NCBI GenBank assembly: GCA_947627215.1
Contig: CANQVD010000009.1
Span: forward strand, 45,490-109,489
Length of the DNA: 64,000 nucleotides
Direction: 5' to 3'
Source of the DNA: an uncultured Eisenbergiella sp.
Lineage (GTDB): Bacteria > Bacillota > Clostridia > Lachnospirales > Lachnospiraceae
Made by a program: the position numbers and the translations under genes. The first letter of the stretch is position 1. Each line of letters begins with the position of its first letter. This document shows positions 49,337-57,800 of this stretch, in pieces. The notes beneath the pieces were generated by a model, which made no database searches, had not been told where the DNA came from, and was given only the letters and a program-made list of their open reading frames with translations.

Positions 49337-50185
49337 ATGGTCAGAATTTTAGTGGATTCCTCTTCGGATATCAGAATCGACGAGATCCGGCAAAAAGGAT
49401 ATCTGTTCGTGCCCGTCACCATCACCATCGGAGAAAAAAGCTATGTGGACGGCGTCGATCTGGAGCGCAACGCTTTTTTTGAAATGCTCACGCAGGGCTG
49501 TGACTTTCCTAAGACCGCGCAGCCCTCGCCGCAGGCTTTTCTGGAGCATTTTCAGAAGATAAAGGAGGCCGGAGACGAGCTCGTCTGCATCCTGCTGTCT
49601 TCGGAGCTTTCCGGCACCTGCCAGAGCGCGCTGCTGGCCAAAAGCATCGCGGACTATGACGGCATCTATATCGTGGACTCCCTCACCGCCACCTACACCA
49701 TCAAGGTAATGGCCGATTATGCCGCGAAGCTGGCCGGACAGGGCATGTCCGGCGCCGACATTGCCGGGCGGCTGGAAGCCCTTAAATCCCGCGTGAAGGT
49801 CATCGCCGCGCTGAATACGCTGGAATATCTGCAGAAGGGCGGCCGTCTCTCCAAAACCGCGGCGATCATCGGAGAAATGGCGAACATCAAACCCGTCATC
49901 ACCGTGACGGAGGAGGGGAAGATCGGCGTTCTGGGCAAATGCATCGGCAAGAACAAGGCCATCAGCTTCATCGCGAAGCATCTGGAGGCGCTGCGCATCG
50001 ATCCGGCGTTCCCCGTCTATTCCATCTTTTCCTACGGCACGCAGAACTGCGAATTATTCGAGGAAAAGCTGGCGGCGGACGGCATTTCCGTCACGGAGCG
50101 GCTGCAGATCGGCGCCACCATCGGCACCCACATCGGGCCGGAAGCCTTCGGGCTCATCTATGTGACGGCGGAAAATGTCGGCTGA
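49337..50185 (+). CDS. DegV-family fatty-acid-binding protein (FakB type)
   Basis: A 282-residue protein of the DegV family, which presents fatty acids to the kinase FakA for incorporation into phospholipids. Motifs are MVRILVDSSSDIRIDEI, VTITIGEKSYVDGVDLERNA, FPKTAQPSPQAFLEHFQKI (the T-x-Q-P-S block), LLSSELSGTCQSALLAK and TLEYLQKGGRLSKTAAIIGE, then IKPVITVTEEGKIGVLGKC and IGATIGTHIGPEAFGLIYV. Normal length. It probably shares a transcript with the upstream MarR gene and ends at a good terminator. Confidence 0.95.
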   Translation: MVRILVDSSSDIRIDEIRQKGYLFVPVTITIGEKSYVDGVDLERNAFFEMLTQGCDFPKTAQPSPQAFLEHFQKIKEAGDELVCILLSSELSGTCQSALLAKSIADYDGIYIVDSLTATYTIKVMADYAAKLAGQGMSGADIAGRLEALKSRVKVIAALNTLEYLQKGGRLSKTAAIIGEMANIKPVITVTEEGKIGVLGKCIGKNKAISFIAKHLEALRIDPAFPVYSIFSYGTQNCELFEEKLAADGISVTERLQIGATIGTHIGPEAFGLIYVTAENVG

Positions 50186-50217
50186 AAAAGTGCTGTACAG
50201 CAGACTTTTACAAAACT

Positions 50218-50256
50218 GGGGCCGCTCCGATTTCGGAACGGCCCCGCGCATTTTTT
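50218..50256. terminator. Terminator after degV-type gene
   Basis: GGGGCCG (from 50218) pairs with CGGCCCC (50239-50245), with an inner TCC/GGA, followed by GCGCATTTTTT. It lies between convergent genes; the plus-strand T run makes it best for the degV transcript. Confidence 0.85.
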
Positions 50257-50263
50257 ACAGATC

Positions 50264-51409
50264 TCATTTCCCGCACGCCGCGCACATCGCGCCGTCCAGA
50301 TCCGCCTGCACCTTTTTCAGATCCTGCCGGATGGAAAGCTTCTGCGGACACAGGGTCTCACACCGCCCGCACTCGATGCAGTTCTTCGCTTTTTCCTCTT
50401 CCTTCAGGCCGTTCTCCCAGCCATATTTCACATGGCTGTAGGTTCCGTACATGTGATAGTGGTTCCAGACCGCGAAATTCTGCGGGATATCAACGCCCAC
50501 AGGGCATGGCATACAGTACCGACAGCCCGTGCACCCGTTCTGTACGCAGCTGCGCAGCTCCTCCGCGATGCCCTCGACCGCCGCCCGCTCCTGACAGGAC
50601 ATGGGCACATAGGAACCGAAGGTTTTCAGATTGTCCCGCACCTGCTCCTCCGTGGACATGCCGCTTAAGATTACCTTCACGTTGGGATGGGCCGCCACCC
50701 AGCGGAGCGCGAAGGAGGCCACGCTGGCATCCGGATTCATCTGATGGAATTTTTCATTGATATCCTCGGAGAAATTCGCCAGGCTGCCGCCTTTGATGGG
50801 TTCCATGACCACCATCGGAATGCCCAGCTCCTCCGTCAGCGCGTATCCTTTATCGCCGGCCTGCTCGTTTCTGTCCATGTAATTGTACTGGATCTGACAA
50901 AAATCCCAGACATGGGACCGAAGGATCTCCTCAAACACCGTATAATCGTCGTGGAAAGAGAAGCCCAGGTTGCGGATTTTCCCTTCCGCCTTGAGCTGCT
51001 CACAGAATTCCACGATCCCCAGCTCCTTCACCTTTTCCCAGCGGTCCCTGCTGACCGCATGAAGCAGGTAAAAATCCAGATAATCTGTCTGCAGCTTTTT
51101 CAACTGCTCCGCAAAAATCCGTTTCGCATCATCCAGCGAATTCACCGCCCACAGCGGCAGCTTGGTCGCCAGATAAAACGAACCGCGGTCATATTTCTGA
51201 AGCACCCTACCCACCACCAGCTCACTCTCGCCGCCGTGATAGGGATACGCCGTATCTATGTAATTGACCCCGGCCGCGATCGCCTCATCCATCATCGCTT
51301 CCGCGCGAGGCTCATCAATCTTCCCCTCCGGTGTGGTGGGAAACCGCATACAGCCAAATCCCAGAAGCGAGGTCTCGATCCCCTGCTTCTCCCACTTTCT
51401 CATTTTCAT
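50264..51409 (-). CDS. Aldo/keto reductase with C-terminal 4Fe-4S domain
   Basis: NADPH-dependent oxidoreductase of about 381 residues. The AKR barrel shows LLGFGCMRFP, INYIDTAYPYHGGESELVVG (Asp and Tyr of the catalytic tetrad), FYLATKLPLW (Lys) and LDFYLLHAVSRDRW (His). A first cysteine group lies at CVQNGCTGCRYCMPCPVGV, and a ferredoxin-like group CIECGRCETLCPQKLSIRQD lies at the C-terminus. The start at 51409 follows GGAAGGG; longer frames are rejected. This domain pair is common in Clostridia; the physiological substrate is not known. Single gene, convergent with degV. Confidence 0.92.
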   Translation of the reverse strand: MKMRKWEKQGIETSLLGFGCMRFPTTPEGKIDEPRAEAMMDEAIAAGVNYIDTAYPYHGGESELVVGRVLQKYDRGSFYLATKLPLWAVNSLDDAKRIFAEQLKKLQTDYLDFYLLHAVSRDRWEKVKELGIVEFCEQLKAEGKIRNLGFSFHDDYTVFEEILRSHVWDFCQIQYNYMDRNEQAGDKGYALTEELGIPMVVMEPIKGGSLANFSEDINEKFHQMNPDASVASFALRWVAAHPNVKVILSGMSTEEQVRDNLKTFGSYVPMSCQERAAVEGIAEELRSCVQNGCTGCRYCMPCPVGVDIPQNFAVWNHYHMYGTYSHVKYGWENGLKEEEKAKNCIECGRCETLCPQKLSIRQDLKKVQADLDGAMCAACGK

Positions 51410-51746
51410 AAGATGATCCCTTCCTTTCATCATAACCGGCTGTTCGCCGTACAGTCCGCCAGGCCCGGTTTCGCCTGCCGATTTCGGTTTCAGTCCGTGC
51501 GCCTGTCTCAATTATCAGTATACCCTCCCTTTCTTTTTTATGCAACCCTAAAAAAATGAACGGAAAACCGACTGGACGGGAATGCGCAGATTTATAAAAA
51601 GTATCTTTAAAAGTGCCTTGTAAATCGCCCCGCGCCATGATATCCTGTAATCAGCCCTTCGGGGCCGGGCTCCCAAAACGGGTAAGCGGTTGGCCTTTTG
51701 CCGGATCTTCATCCGAGAACTTCCAGAATCAACGGAGGTGGTTCAG

Positions 51747-51842
51747 ATGGGAAATAAAGCGAAAGGTACATATGATGAACACGATTCTCCGCATCCTGGA
51801 GATCGCAGCGTCCCTGATCGGCTCCGCCGTGAAGGCCGTTGA
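51747..51842 (+). CDS. Leader reading frame of the toxin-like module, copy 1
   Basis: A 31-codon frame beginning MGNKAKGTYDEHDSPHPG, preceded by a very strong GGAGGTGG site. It overlaps the toxin-like frame below in a different phase. Between the two module copies its codons change the amino acid (Arg to Cys, Gly to Ser), so the peptide itself seems unconstrained. It may serve to couple translation, as mok does for hok. Inference only. Confidence 0.4.
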   Translation: MGNKAKGTYDEHDSPHPGDRSVPDRLRREGR

Positions 51843-51900
51843 AATCTTCCAGCGGACGAAAAAAGAGCATCAAAAAAGCAACCGCACCGACCAAAGTTAA
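51772..51900 (+). CDS. Small amphipathic peptide (possible type I toxin), copy 1
   Basis: A 42-residue peptide: MMNTILRILEIAASLIGSAV, then KAVEIFQRTKKEHQKSNR and a short tail. The first half is a hydrophobic or amphipathic helix and the second half is charged, as in type I toxins and delta-haemolysin-like peptides. A weak AAAGG precedes the two ATGs inside the leader frame. Differences from copy 2 are mostly silent (only V to A and T to P change), so this frame is under coding selection. Toxicity is inferred, not shown. Confidence 0.6.
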   Translation: MMNTILRILEIAASLIGSAVKAVEIFQRTKKEHQKSNRTDQS

Positions 51901-51911
51901 GTTGCTTTTTT
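51872..51911. terminator. Bidirectional terminator of module copy 1
   Basis: AAAAAAGCAAC (51872-51882) pairs perfectly with GTTGCTTTTTT (51901-51911). A-run and T-run make it a terminator in both directions, ending the peptide mRNA and the convergent antisense RNA. The stop codon of the peptide lies in its loop. Confidence 0.85.
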
Positions 51912-51967
51912 GTAAGTTACTCTAACCAAGGCCAACCGTTTGCTTTACGGGAGCCCTTTCATTTATT

Positions 51968-51996
51968 ATACTATCATTGGCAGGGTTTCCTGTCAA
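51968..51996 (-). promoter_or_regulatory. Promoter of the antisense RNA, copy 1
   Basis: On the minus strand TTGACA (51991-51996), 17 bases and TAGTAT (51968-51973), near-consensus and stronger than the plus-strand promoter. Transcription would start near 51960 and end at the shared hairpin, giving an RNA of about 90 nt that overlaps the 3' end of the peptide mRNA. Confidence 0.75.
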
Positions 51997-52082
51997 CCAG
52001 ATTTTTGACATTGTCCACATTATCCGCTTTACTAAAAGTTACTTTTCACACAGTAGCCAGCCATAACATTAGTGCCGTCAGC

Positions 52083-53819
52083 TTAATCGCTGGCGGCACC
52101 TGGCTCATCATTTTGGTTTTTCTTTGGCTTTTGTCTCATTCGCTTTCGACAGTATATATCTGATATCTCTTTGTATGTGTTCCCGCCTCTTTGTCTCAGC
52201 AAATAGACTATGCTCATGGAATCACACAGCCACATAAAATTATTAAAACTTCTCAATACCATTGCCTGTTTTTGTTTTCTTTTATACACCCGGGCCAGCC
52301 TTTCGCAAAGAGAATTGTTTGCCGGAACGTTTTTGTCATGCAAGAACAGCAGTTGGCTTTCTTTATACTCGCGGAGGCGTTTACATAAATTATAGCCCTC
52401 GCGATAATAATCAGTTGGCGGAACGTCCAGATACTCCCCCTCCCCTATGTCCAGTATGGCATCATATCTTTTTTCGAACTCTCTCACGATGAGTGCATCT
52501 AATTCTCTGTGTCCAAGATTATTGCGGTAATGCAGCATTTCTCTTATGAGTCCCAGCATTTCTATGTTCCATTTCCTGTCTGGTTCATTTTCTATGCTCC
52601 CCTTTGCATACCTTATATTGTGCTGGTGGCACTCCTGGTGTCTGAGGCCATATGAATAAAAGGTTGTGTCGTGGTCATGTATCACCGTACCCGGATAGTT
52701 CTCTAATGGTGTCCCCTGTATTCCCTTATGCCCTTTGCTTTCCCGGGCAATATACAGCGCCGCATGGTTTTGTTCGGATGCAAGCACAAGTACCTGGGCG
52801 CTGTTCCCGTTCACATTTGCATTTGTGAAATCAGCATTCATGACTGGGGATGTCATGAGTTTCCCTATGATATCGTTTCGTTCCGTTTCTGTTTTGGTAG
52901 ATAATTCCTCACAGAGTCCGTTTATGAAGCCTGTTGATAATTCTAATCTGCCGCCGGTGATCTCCGAGATAAATTTTTTTACCTTTGGATGGGATACATT
53001 GCATTCATTTCCCAACAGAAAAGCCAGCGCTTTTACAGAACCGCCGTAGTTTACTTCATTCACAACGCCTTCGGGAAACGGGGCATGTATACGGCTGCCG
53101 GTTTTTCTGTTTCTCCATACCTGCGCCCTGTATTCCGTTGTTTTTATGGCAATGCGGATCTCAACAAGCTGCCGGGACATGACATGGCCGGTCCTGTAAT
53201 AATCAGGGTCATGAAGACATACGTCAGGCGTGTCAAGCATAACCGTTTCATCCGCAGCATGCCTTTTTCTTTCTGCCCCTTTATGTCCCGGCTGTCCGCC
53301 TTTTTTCCTTCCGGACGGTTCCCTGCTGTTGATGATCTTCCTGCGTCCGGGCCCCTGCATGGAGGAAAGGAGGGAAGAATTCTCAAAGTCCCTGTTTATC
53401 TGTGCTGTGAGTTTCTGGTTGAGATTTTTTGCTTCTTCAAGTTCCGCTCCCAGGGCATATTTTTCTTTTCGTTCCTTTTTCAGCTTTTCGGTTAATCCAT
53501 CTATTTTTCTTTCGGCAGCAAGTACATTTTCCTCTGCCTTTATGGTTTCGCTCTGCGCCTTCAGGACAGCCTTTTTTCGTTCGGCATCCACATCGTCAAA
53601 TATTTCATTCCAGTATTTGCGGACTGTGACCGTTTCAGCATGGGATTTTGCAAGTTCTTCTTTCAGGCGTTTGATCTCCTGGTCTTTGGCACGGATCACG
53701 GCCTCATAATCCTGCCGCAGTTGTTTGAACTTATTTCCGGATTTATAGGATTTGAGCTCCTGTTCCAGATTTGCGTTTTTAAATTTTAAATACCAGATAT
53801 ATTCTGAAACAGTGCCCAT
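52083..53819 (-). CDS. IS66-family transposase
   Basis: A 578-residue DDE transposase. The N-terminal 150 residues are a long coiled coil (KDQEIKRLKEELAKSHAETV). Then come QINRDFENSSLLSSMQG and GRKKGGQPGHKGAERKRHA, the IS66 signature, and a catalytic core with VMNADFTNANVNG (first Asp), PGTVIHDHDTTFYSYG (second Asp) and KNVPANNSLCERLARVYKRK (Glu, with the NN..CER string). The frame is intact with no internal stops. The last part is basic (RKRMRQKPKKNQN). The accessory gene lies four bases upstream. Confidence 0.93.
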   Translation of the reverse strand: MGTVSEYIWYLKFKNANLEQELKSYKSGNKFKQLRQDYEAVIRAKDQEIKRLKEELAKSHAETVTVRKYWNEIFDDVDAERKKAVLKAQSETIKAEENVLAAERKIDGLTEKLKKERKEKYALGAELEEAKNLNQKLTAQINRDFENSSLLSSMQGPGRRKIINSREPSGRKKGGQPGHKGAERKRHAADETVMLDTPDVCLHDPDYYRTGHVMSRQLVEIRIAIKTTEYRAQVWRNRKTGSRIHAPFPEGVVNEVNYGGSVKALAFLLGNECNVSHPKVKKFISEITGGRLELSTGFINGLCEELSTKTETERNDIIGKLMTSPVMNADFTNANVNGNSAQVLVLASEQNHAALYIARESKGHKGIQGTPLENYPGTVIHDHDTTFYSYGLRHQECHQHNIRYAKGSIENEPDRKWNIEMLGLIREMLHYRNNLGHRELDALIVREFEKRYDAILDIGEGEYLDVPPTDYYREGYNLCKRLREYKESQLLFLHDKNVPANNSLCERLARVYKRKQKQAMVLRSFNNFMWLCDSMSIVYLLRQRGGNTYKEISDIYCRKRMRQKPKKNQNDEPGAASD

Positions 53820-53823
53820 CTTA

Positions 53824-54159
53824 TCACATCCCTGCCAGTCTGCCTTCCAGTTCCGAAATTTTTTCTTTTGCTTCCCGGAGTTCTAACTCCAGCCTGACGG
53901 CTTCTTTTCTTAATTCTGAAATTTTAAGCGGCCTGAGTCTTTCAAGAATAAGTTCTTCCGGTGTTTTTTCTGTTTTATTATACGGGCTGTTCCTGCGGCA
54001 TCGCCCGTCAGTAGGTTTGATCTCACCTGTTTCAGGGTCAACTCTCCCGATGAGGGTTCTTTTGCACCGCGGCATCTTTTTTTCCTTATCCCAGTAGGAC
54101 TTTGATTCATAAGCGTAGGTGATGCCGGAACGCTTATCTTTAGCAAAAACAATTGACAT
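53824..54159 (-). CDS. IS66-associated accessory protein
   Basis: A 111-residue protein (MSIVFAKDKRSGITYAYESK, SYWDKEKKMPRCKRTLIGRV, DPETGEIKPTDGR) with a C-terminal coiled coil (ELRKEAVRLELELREAKEKI). Such proteins accompany one branch of IS66-type transposases and are thought to help DNA binding or transposase assembly. It is inside the terminal repeats, four bases before the transposase gene, so it belongs to the element. Confidence 0.75.
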   Translation of the reverse strand: MSIVFAKDKRSGITYAYESKSYWDKEKKMPRCKRTLIGRVDPETGEIKPTDGRCRRNSPYNKTEKTPEELILERLRPLKISELRKEAVRLELELREAKEKISELEGRLAGM

Positions 54160-54524
54160 GCTGCATCCTCCTTTGAATAGAGATGTATATATTATAACAC
54201 ATACCTATTTAAAAGTCAACATAAATCCCTGAAAATATTGATAAAATCAGTAAATTCAGGGATTAACAAGTTCAGATATATAGATATGTCTTTATTTAGA
54301 GCTGGCTACTGTGTGAAAAGTAACTACTAAAATGCCCCTTATCAGACCGACCGGACGGGAATGGGCGGATTCATAAAAAGTATCTTTCAAATGCCTTGTA
54401 AATCGCCCCGCGCCATGATATCCTGTAATTAGCCCTTCGGGGCCGGGCTTCCAAAACGGGTAAGCGGTTGGCCTTTTGCCGGATCTTCATCCGAGAACTT
54501 CCAGAATCAACGGAGGTGGTTCAG

Positions 54525-54620
54525 ATGGGAAATAAAGCGAAAGGTACATATGATGAACACGATTCTCCGCATCCTGGAGATCGCAGCGTCCCTGATCGGC
54601 TCTGCCGTGAAAGCCGCTGA
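54525..54620 (+). CDS. Leader reading frame of the toxin-like module, copy 2
   Basis: 31 codons beginning MGNKAKGTYDEHDSPHPG with GGAGGTGG upstream, as in copy 1. Three bases differ from copy 1 in its last third, two of them changing the amino acid. Confidence 0.4.
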   Translation: MGNKAKGTYDEHDSPHPGDRSVPDRLCRESR

Positions 54621-54678
54621 GATCTTCCAGCGGACGAAAAAAGAACATCAAAAAAGCAACCGCCCTGACCAAAGTTAA
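54550..54678 (+). CDS. Small amphipathic peptide (possible type I toxin), copy 2
   Basis: 42 residues beginning MMNTILRILEIAASLIGSAV and continuing KAAEIFQRTKKEHQKSNR. It differs from copy 1 at two residues although the gene differs at about seven bases, indicating selection on this frame. The stop codon lies in the loop of the shared terminator hairpin. Confidence 0.6.
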   Translation: MMNTILRILEIAASLIGSAVKAAEIFQRTKKEHQKSNRPDQS

Positions 54679-54745
54679 GTTGCTTTTTTGTAAAGTACAT
54701 TAAACGAGGCCAACCGTTTGCTTCACGGGAGCCCTTTCATTTATT

Positions 54746-54774
54746 ATACTATCATTGGCAAAGCTTCCTGTCAA
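54746..54774 (-). promoter_or_regulatory. Promoter of the antisense RNA, copy 2
   Basis: Minus strand TTGACA (54769-54774), 17 bases, TAGTAT (54746-54751), identical in boxes and spacing to copy 1. The RNA would run toward the hairpin ending near 54650. Confidence 0.75.
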
Positions 54775-54840
54775 CCAGTTTTTTGACACTGTTCGCTTTA
54801 GCTCGCATGTTACTGGTTCCCATTCACTCCGCATACAGAA

Positions 54841-57800
54841 TCATTTTCGCCCACTCCACACGGCATCCGTCGGCGGCAATTCTTTTCCTTTGGTCAGATA
54901 AAACCGGTCGAACCGGATACCGCCGTCCGGGCTGCTCACGGCCAGCACATGCTCCCCGGCGTCCAGCGATATTTCCGCCGCCGGAACCCAGCGGTAGATC
55001 TGTTCCGCCTCATACCGCCACAGCCTGCCTTTCAGATACAGCCGTTCGTCCGGAAGCTGCGCCCCGTCCACATACACGCCATAGCCGGATTCCTCTCCCA
55101 GATTGAATTTGGTCAACATCCAGAACGTATAGATCCCGCCGTTCACCCGGAACCGATACTGCAAAACGGGCGTCTCATCCGCACCGCCCCGCTCCGAAGA
55201 AACAGCGTCCGTTCCGCACCGGTACATGGCCAGTCCGGTGCGCCCGTAGGATTCGCTCTGACAGTGCCGCCAGCCGACGCCCTTCGTGCAGGCATATCCG
55301 CTCTCCGCCAGTGCCGCCGCAGCGTCCCACTTCACTGTGCCATCCTTTTCCGTCGGAAGGCACCCACCCTCACGCAGATAATCGGCAGGAATCACCGGCC
55401 TTCCCCAGATCTCCTCCTGTACCGAAAGCATGGACACGTTTACTGTATCCTCCTCCAGCTCCGGCCGGGCATAGAACTGCTCCCTAGGAAGGAGATCCGC
55501 CTTTCCGTAGAACTGCCCGCACCAACGTCCTACATCGAATTCCCGCGGCATCGACTGCGGGCCGCCGATCCCGGCCAGGTTGTTCTCCCGCCTTTCCCCG
55601 AAATAGATCAGGATCCGGCTGAACGCGAAATAACGGTCCACCGCATACAGCCTCAGTTCATGCACCCCTGCGGTCATCCCCGGCAGACGGAGCCATAAAA
55701 GGTCCACGTTGTCCAGCACGTTTTTCTTCCAGTTTCCCCGCCACTCATCCGTGGATGGAGACTCCACAACCCACACTGGACCGCCGTCCGCTGACACCCC
55801 GATGCGGATGCGTCCGGTGGAGTTTAAGGACGGGAACCGCCAGATCTCCAAAAGAGCATCGCCGGACGTCGTATTTTTAAAATGATAGGTCAGCGGAACA
55901 GCGTCCGGCACGGCACGGTCTGCTTCGGCCGATGATCTGTACGCCATTCCGGCAGACGATCCATTTATCGTCCCGGCGGACAGTTCACCCTCCGTCCCCT
56001 CCGGCGCGCAGCGGTCACAGACGGCCTCTGCCAGATTGCCCCGGCACCTGCCCAGCCGCCGCACGATACGAAAATCAGGTGAGACGGCGCTGTCCGCCTC
56101 TATCACGATCAGTCCGTCGTCCTCTGCGGGGATTTCACCGTCCCCGGCCTTATCCCACGGGATCACATGCACCGGAATAGAGGCTCTGCAAACACGCCTC
56201 TCCGGCACACCGCCTTCCAGCTCATAAATCAAAATCTCCCCGTCCCGCGCCTTCGTGCCGTCCTCCGGCACGAAACAGAGCCGCTTCTGCGTGCGGAGTG
56301 TACCGCGCAGACAGTTCGTTCCGGCCCCGTTTTCAGATCCATGCAGAGCCCGCATTTCCGGCGCGCCGTCCCGGCAGTTCTGCTCCCGCACGCCACCGGC
56401 CCAGCCATCCTGCCCGGCCGCCGCGCTGCCGTCTGTTTCCGTGCGGTAACCTGTCTCCGTCAGCCGCAGCCATTCCGGCCAGCGCACCTCATACGCCGCC
56501 TCTCCCGCACCCGTATTGCCCAGCTCGATCCACTTTTCCGCCGGACGGACAAAAGACAGTTCCTTCTGATCCATCCAGACGGCCGCATCCAGCCCCGGCC
56601 GTTCCGAAATGGACAGCGCAGGCGTGCGCAGCGGCATCATGGCGGCCCGCGGCGGCGGGAACCCCTCCGGATTCAGGATGCCGTTCCATTTCCCTCCGGC
56701 CATGACCTTATTATAATAATGAAGCATGGCGCGCCTGGCGTCCTCAAAGGCGATAGAACGCTTCACAAAATGATCCGCGGCCTGCCCCCAGCCCCGGTCA
56801 TAACACAGGCCGCTCCGATCCCCGTAATACCATGCCAGGTTAGTGAAATAGCCCGCGTGGATCCGCATCAGCACCATCTGGAAAAAAGCGTCCCGCTCCT
56901 GTGCGGGGAGCCCCGCATACAGCGCGTTCCCTTTTTCGAACAGCTCCTCGTAGACGTGGATGCGCACCGCGGCCTCATCCCCATAGGCGTTCTGGGAAAA
57001 CGCGCCGCTGTCCATGTTTTCCAGCTTGCGCACGTTGGTGAGCTGGGAAAAATCGTTCAGCAGCGCTGCCGTCTGTCCGCCGATCCCGCCTGAAAAATTC
57101 CGGTCGATCCAGTCGGCCGTCCAGGCCTCCACGTCCTCCGTCAGCGCGCCTTCCTTCCCGATCTCCCAGGCCAGCCGCAGGAAAAACTCGATCTCCTGCT
57201 CCAGCGGCTTCATGGCGCCCACGTTCATCACCCAGAGCTTCCGGATGTCCTCCGCCCACGCCTTGCGCAGCTCATTGGCAGTGTGGGCCAGCGGGATGGA
57301 ACACAGGAACACATAGGACATGCTGGGCGGCGCCCAATAGGAGTTGTGATAGTAAACGCCGTTCCCGCCCGGACGCTTTTTCTCCCGCTCCGAAGGATAA
57401 CGGCGGATATAGCCGTAGTTGTCATTGGCCCAGACCAGCGTCATGTCCTCCGGCACTTCCAGCCCGTTGTCGTAGAGCTCCAGCACCTCCTTGTAGGGGA
57501 TGAACGTCATCAGAGGCTTTCGGTCCAGCACGTCCTCCAGGATCTTCCGCTGATCCCGGATGACCTGCTCCAGCAGGGACACCTTGGCCCGCATCTGTTC
57601 CTCTTTGGACCTTCCTTCCAGCCCTCTTGTTTCAAAGCCGGAATCGTGGATCCCCCGCATGCCCAGCGTATAACAGATCTCGAACTCCCGATTCTGTTCC
57701 ACGCTCTCCCTCCAGTATTCCTGCAGGATCTCCCGGTTCCGTCCTTCCACGGAATAATCATAGACCGCATCCGCATAGCCTTTTTTCGCGATCCACGGCT

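Larger units (their letters stand above)
51567..52009 (+). repeat. Type I toxin-antitoxin-like module, copy 1 (long direct repeat)
   Basis: About 440 bp repeated with high identity at 54346-54790. The unit holds a plus-strand promoter candidate (TTGTAA, 17 bases, TATCCT near 51619-51647), a leader, two overlapping small frames, a hairpin terminator that works on both strands and a strong minus-strand promoter that would make a short antisense RNA ending in the same hairpin. This convergent layout with a shared terminator resembles Fst/par-type modules. Inverted copies of GGGCTCCC...CGGTTGGCC flank the frames at 51668-51697 and 51927-51955. Confidence 0.7.
52030..54332. mobile_element. Complete IS66-family insertion sequence
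   Basis: The element runs from 52038 to 54324 (2287 bp). Perfect 24-bp terminal inverted repeats lie at 52038-52061 and 54301-54324 (outer ends GTTACTTTTCACAC). It is flanked by the 8-bp target duplication TACTAAAA at 52030-52037 and 54325-54332; an eight-base duplication is the rule for IS66. It encodes a large transposase and one small accessory protein. It lies between the two copies of the toxin-like module. Both ends and duplication are intact, so insertion may be recent. Confidence 0.93.
54346..54790 (+). repeat. Type I toxin-antitoxin-like module, copy 2
   Basis: Second copy of the unit at 51567-52009, in the same orientation, with all parts kept: plus-strand promoter candidate, strong ribosome binding site, overlapping frames, bidirectional hairpin and antisense promoter. 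Without the IS66 element the copies would lie about 30 bp apart, so this was a tandem duplication. The right boundary is near 54790, where similarity ends. Confidence 0.7.
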
